Shown one piece after another: positions 6,979-10,021 of a DNA stretch of 10,021 nt. The stretch covers positions 1 to 10,021 of the forward strand of contig JAODNF010000363.1 in the NCBI GenBank assembly GCA_025464915.1, given 5' to 3'. Position 1 is the first letter of the stretch. Every line of letters begins with the position of its first letter. The stretch comes from Frankiales bacterium. GTDB lineage: Bacteria > Actinomycetota > Actinomycetes > Mycobacteriales > SCTD01. A program made the translations under genes and the position numbers. The notes under the pieces are model-generated. The model saw only the letters and a list, made by a program, of their open reading frames with translations, had not been told where the DNA came from and ran no database searches.

Positions 6979-6984
6979 ACCCTA
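6979..6984 (-). promoter_or_regulatory. Candidate -10 element for a leaderless transcript of the Asp-box anchor gene
   Basis: On the - strand TAGGGT (TANNNT class) ends six bases before the ATG at 6972. That spacing would place transcription initiation at or next to the A of the ATG, as in leaderless actinobacterial mRNAs, and would explain the absence of a convincing Shine-Dalgarno. I see no TTGACA-like -35, so this stays a weak prediction. Confidence 0.3.
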
Positions 6985-7034
6985 CGGACTTTCGGGTGAC
7001 AGAAACCCCGTGGGAGGCGTGCGGACCGGTCGTG

Positions 7035-7040
7035 TAACGT
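7035..7040 (+). promoter_or_regulatory. Candidate -10 element for gltB
   Basis: TAACGT fits the actinobacterial TANNNT -10 pattern and lies 82 bases before the gltB ATG, inside the 149-base divergent region 6973-7121. No good -35 stands at 16-18 bases; GTGACA at 6996 is too far upstream. If used, transcription would start near 7046, leaving a leader of about 75 bases. Confidence 0.25.
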
Positions 7041-7065
7041 GTTCGACATCTGCAGAAGGGCCAGC

Positions 7066-7106
7066 GACGTCCCGGGGAGCAGGTAGTTCATCCCCACCTC
7101 GACGTC
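7066..7106 (+). promoter_or_regulatory. Possible stem-loop in the gltB leader
   Basis: Two GACGTC palindromes (7066-7071 and 7101-7106) can pair, enclosing a second 5-bp stem GGGGA (7074-7078) with TCCCC (7091-7095) around a 12-base loop. The 3' arm ends four bases before the gltB Shine-Dalgarno sequence. A competing pairing uses GGGAGC (7075-7080) with GCTCCC (7116-7121), the bases just before the ATG. The two inner pairings share bases and exclude each other. Chance pairing is common at this GC content, and I recognise no known riboswitch class. Confidence 0.3.
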
Positions 7107-7110
7107 ACTC

Positions 7111-7116
7111 GGAAGG
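7111..7116 (+). promoter_or_regulatory. Ribosome binding site of gltB
   Basis: GGAAGG lies five bases before the ATG at 7122. It fixes that ATG as the start rather than the in-frame GTG at codon 9, which would shorten the propeptide before the catalytic Cys. Confidence 0.65.
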
Positions 7117-7121
7117 CTCCC

Positions 7122-10021
7122 ATGCTTCCCGCTCTGCCCTCTGGCGTGCCCGCCAAGCAAGGCCTCTACGACCCCGCCAACGAGCACGATGCCTGCGGCG
7201 TCGCCTTCGTCGTGGACGTCGCCGGCCGCAAGAGCCACGACCTCGTCGAGCAGGGCCTGACCGCGCTGCGCAACCTCGAGCACCGCGGCGCCTCGGGCGC
7301 CGAGCCGGAGACGGGCGACGGTGCCGGGATCCTCGTGCAGGTCCCGGACGCGTTCTACCGCGCGGTGGTGCCGGTCGAGCTGCCCGAGGTCTACGCCGTG
7401 GGCACGGCGTTCCTGCCGACGAACCCGCGCAAGGCCGTCGAGGTCCAGCTCGCGTTCGACAAGATCGTCGCGGAGGAGGGACTGCGGGTCCTCACGTGGC
7501 GCGAGCTCCCGGTCGACCCCCGCGGCGCGGGGATCGGCCGCACCGCGGCCGACGTCATGCCGATCTTCCGCCAGGTCTTCCTCGGCCCGGCCGAGGAGGG
7601 CATGAGCGCCTACGCCCTCGAGCGACGCGCGTACGTCGTGCGCAAGCGCGCCGAGCGCGAGTGCGGCACCTACTTCCCGTCGCTGTCGACGCGGACAATC
7701 GTCTACAAGGGCATGCTCACCACGGGGCAGCTCCAGCCGTTCTTCCCCGACCTGCTGGACGAGCGGTTCGAGAGCGCGCTGGCGCTGGTGCACAGCCGCT
7801 TCAGCACCAACACGTTCCCCTCGTGGCCGCTCGCCCACCCGTACCGCTACATCGCGCACAACGGCGAGATCAACACCGTCAAGGGCAACCGCAACTGGAT
7901 GCGTGCCCGCGAGGCGCTGCTCAAGGGTCCGGACTTCCTGCCCGACGACCTGTCGCGGCTCTTCCCGATCTGCCACCCCGACGGGTCGGACTCGGCGTCC
8001 TTCGACGAGGTCCTCGAGCTGCTGCACATGGCCGGCCGCTCGCTGCCGCACGCCGTCCTCATGATGGTCCCGGAGGCGTGGGAGAACGCCGTCGACATGG
8101 ACCCGGCCAAGAAGGCCTTCTACGAGTTCCACGCGTCCCTGATGGAGCCGTGGGACGGACCGGCCTGCGTCACGTTCACCGACGGCACCGTCATCGGCGC
8201 CGTCCTCGACCGCAACGGCCTGCGCCCGTCCCGCTGGTGGGAGACCGTCGACGGCCGCGTGATCCTCGCCTCCGAGGTCGGCGTGCTCGACATCCCGTCC
8301 GCCCAGGTGAAGCGCAAGGGCCGGCTGCAGCCGGGCCGGATGTTCCTCGTCGACACCGAGAAGGGCCGGGTCGTCGAGGACGACGAGATCAAGGCCGAGC
8401 TCGCCCACGAGCAGCCGTACGAGGACTGGCTGCACGCTGGCCTGCTCCGGCTCGAGGACCTCCCCGACCGCGAGCACAAGCTCTACACCAAGGAGTCCGT
8501 CCTCCGGCGGCAGCAGACCTTCGGCTACACCGAGGAGGAGGTCCGCATCCTGCTCACGCCGATGGCGATGTCGGCCGCGGAGCCGATCGGGTCGATGGGC
8601 ACCGACACTCCCGTCGCGGTGCTGTCCGAGAAGCCCCGGATGCTGTTCGACTACTTCAGCCAGCTGTTCGCCCAGGTCACGAACCCCCCGCTCGACGCCA
8701 TCCGCGAGGAGCTCGTGACGTCGCTGTCCGGCGGCATCGGGCCGGAGCAGAACCTGCTCGAGCCCGGTCCGGCGAGCTGCCGGCAGATCGTGCTGACCTT
8801 CCCCGTCATCGACAACGACGAGCTGTCGAAGATCGTGCACATCAACGACGACGGCGACCAGCCCGGCCTGGCGGCCGTCACGATCTACGGCCTCTACCCC
8901 GTGAACGGCGGTGGCGAGGCGCTGCGCGACGCGCTCGACCGCGTCCGCCGTGAGGTGTCGACGGCCATCGCGGGCGGCGCCCGGGTCATCGTGCTGTCCG
9001 ACCGCGAGTCGACCGAGACGATGGCGCCGATCCCGTCGCTGCTGCTCACGTCGGCGGTGCACCACCACCTCATCCGCGAGAAGAGCCGCACCCGGGTCGG
9101 CCTGCTCGTCGAGGCCGGTGACGTCCGCGAGGTGCACCACGTCGCCCTGCTCATCGGCTACGGCGCGGCGGCGGTCAACCCCTACCTCGCGATGGAGACG
9201 GTCGAGGAGCTCGCCCGTGACGGTGCCTACGGCGACCTGACCTACAAGCAGGCGCAGAAGAACCTCATCAAGGCGCTCGGCAAGGGCGTGCTGAAGGTCA
9301 TGTCCAAGATGGGCATCAGCACGATCGCGTCCTACACGGGCGCCCAGGTCTTCGAGGCGCTCGGCCTCTCGGAGGAGCTGGTCGCGGAGTACTTCACCGG
9401 CACCACCAGCCGGCTCGGCGGGATCGGCCTCGACGTCATCGCCGAGGAGACCGCTGCCCGCCACCGCCGGGCGTATTCGTCCAACACCTCGGAGCGGGCG
9501 CACCGCCGGCTCGAGGTCGGGGGCGAGTACCAGTGGCGCCGCGAGGGCGAGATCCACCTGTTCAACCCCGAGACCGTCTTCAAGCTCCAGCACGCGACCC
9601 GGTCGCAGCAGTACGACGTCTTCAAGGAGTACTCCGGCAAGGTCGACGAGCTGTCGGCCCGGGCCGGCACGCTGCGCGGTCTATTCGCGCTCCGAGAGGG
9701 CCTGCGCCCGGCGATCCCGATCGACGAGGTCGAGCCGGCGTCGGAGATCGTGAAGCGCTTCAACACCGGCGCGATGTCCTACGGCTCCATCAGCATGGAG
9801 GCGCACGAGACCCTTGCCATCGCGATGAACCGCCTCGGCGGGCGGTCCAACACCGGCGAGGGCGGCGAGGACGTCGAGCGGCTGCTCGACCCCGAGCGCT
9901 GCTCCGCGGTGAAGCAGGTCGCGTCCGGTCGCTTCGGCGTCACGAGCGAGTACCTCGTCCACGCCCGCGACATCCAGATCAAGATGGCGCAGGGCGCGAA
10001 GCCCGGCGAGGGCGGCCAGCT
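7122..10021 (+). CDS. gltB: Glutamate synthase large subunit, 3'-truncated by the window edge
   Basis: Large (alpha) subunit of NADPH-type GOGAT; it hydrolyses glutamine and uses the ammonia to convert 2-oxoglutarate to glutamate, with electrons from the GltD subunit. 966 codons of an expected ~1500 are present with no frame break. Residues 1-24 form a short propeptide before DACGVAFV; Cys25 (7194-7196) should become the N-terminal nucleophile of the class II glutaminase. Further glutaminase motifs are LRNLEHRGASGAE, HSRFSTNTFPSWP from residue 224, HNGEINTVKGNRNWM from 246 and LDRNGLRPSRWW. The central domain follows, and the FMN/synthase domain begins near residue 874 (GAMSYGSIS, GGRSNTGEGGED), ending at QIKMAQGAKPGEGGQ. 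The cysteines of the iron-sulfur cluster and the C-terminal domain, and presumably gltD, lie beyond the window. Confidence 0.97.
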   Translation, partial: MLPALPSGVPAKQGLYDPANEHDACGVAFVVDVAGRKSHDLVEQGLTALRNLEHRGASGAEPETGDGAGILVQVPDAFYRAVVPVELPEVYAVGTAFLPTNPRKAVEVQLAFDKIVAEEGLRVLTWRELPVDPRGAGIGRTAADVMPIFRQVFLGPAEEGMSAYALERRAYVVRKRAERECGTYFPSLSTRTIVYKGMLTTGQLQPFFPDLLDERFESALALVHSRFSTNTFPSWPLAHPYRYIAHNGEINTVKGNRNWMRAREALLKGPDFLPDDLSRLFPICHPDGSDSASFDEVLELLHMAGRSLPHAVLMMVPEAWENAVDMDPAKKAFYEFHASLMEPWDGPACVTFTDGTVIGAVLDRNGLRPSRWWETVDGRVILASEVGVLDIPSAQVKRKGRLQPGRMFLVDTEKGRVVEDDEIKAELAHEQPYEDWLHAGLLRLEDLPDREHKLYTKESVLRRQQTFGYTEEEVRILLTPMAMSAAEPIGSMGTDTPVAVLSEKPRMLFDYFSQLFAQVTNPPLDAIREELVTSLSGGIGPEQNLLEPGPASCRQIVLTFPVIDNDELSKIVHINDDGDQPGLAAVTIYGLYPVNGGGEALRDALDRVRREVSTAIAGGARVIVLSDRESTETMAPIPSLLLTSAVHHHLIREKSRTRVGLLVEAGDVREVHHVALLIGYGAAAVNPYLAMETVEELARDGAYGDLTYKQAQKNLIKALGKGVLKVMSKMGISTIASYTGAQVFEALGLSEELVAEYFTGTTSRLGGIGLDVIAEETAARHRRAYSSNTSERAHRRLEVGGEYQWRREGEIHLFNPETVFKLQHATRSQQYDVFKEYSGKVDELSARAGTLRGLFALREGLRPAIPIDEVEPASEIVKRFNTGAMSYGSISMEAHETLAIAMNRLGGRSNTGEGGEDVERLLDPERCSAVKQVASGRFGVTSEYLVHARDIQIKMAQGAKPGEGGQ

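Noticed and set aside
6996..7001. GTGACA as the -35 of the gltB promoter
   Set aside because: It is 33 bases from the candidate -10 TAACGT, too far for a normal sigma-70-type promoter.
6969..9593. An 874-codon open frame on the - strand opposite gltB
   Set aside because: It is antisense to unmistakable GltB sequence, its translation is low-complexity and rich in Ala, Arg, Asp, Glu, Gly, Leu and Val, and it reflects high GC at third positions removing stop codons.
1..10021. Mobile elements, CRISPR array, tRNA/rRNA genes, defence or biosynthetic cluster
   Set aside because: I looked on both strands and saw no transposase, integrase, spaced repeats, RNA gene signatures or toxin/defence domains; gene content and order look like conserved chromosome.

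Overview
The window is very GC-rich, gene-dense DNA with frequent GTG starts, 4-base stop/start overlaps, a lipobox lipoprotein, an LAATG-type sortase signal and Trp in place of the E. coli Lgt His103. Together with the order trpB-trpA-...-lgt-...-gltB this points to an actinomycete (Actinomycetota) chromosome; I cannot name the genus. It looks like core chromosome. I see no mobile element, CRISPR array, tRNA or rRNA.

Left part, + strand (1-4440): a tightly packed run of five genes. The 3' part of trpB (tryptophan synthase beta) overlaps trpA (alpha) by 4 bases. trpA overlaps a gene for an Asp-box (BNR/Ycf48-like) beta-propeller lipoprotein by 4 bases. A 9-base gap carrying a Shine-Dalgarno sequence leads to lgt (prolipoprotein diacylglyceryl transferase), and lgt overlaps a VIT1/CCC1-family Fe/Mn transporter gene by 4 bases. 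The layout suggests one transcript with translational coupling, and places a predicted Lgt substrate directly before Lgt.

Middle, - strand (6972 down to 4410): a secreted Asp-box propeller protein with a C-terminal LAATG sortase-type anchor, then, 64 bases on, a small two-TM sensor histidine kinase with no response regulator in view. The kinase gene converges on the VIT gene and overlaps its 3' end by 31 bases.

Right part, + strand (7122-10021): the first two thirds of gltB, the large subunit of glutamate synthase, running off the window. It is divergent from the Asp-box anchor protein across a 149-base intergenic region, the only sizeable non-coding stretch. That region holds weak promoter candidates for both directions, a good gltB ribosome binding site, and a possible stem-loop with an alternative pairing next to the gltB start.

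Functionally the window combines housekeeping amino-acid biosynthesis (Trp, Glu), envelope protein maturation and metal transport with two unrelated-looking surface-anchored Asp-box proteins of unknown role. No clearly new multi-gene system stands out; the points most worth checking are the two surface propellers, the gltB leader and the orphan kinase.
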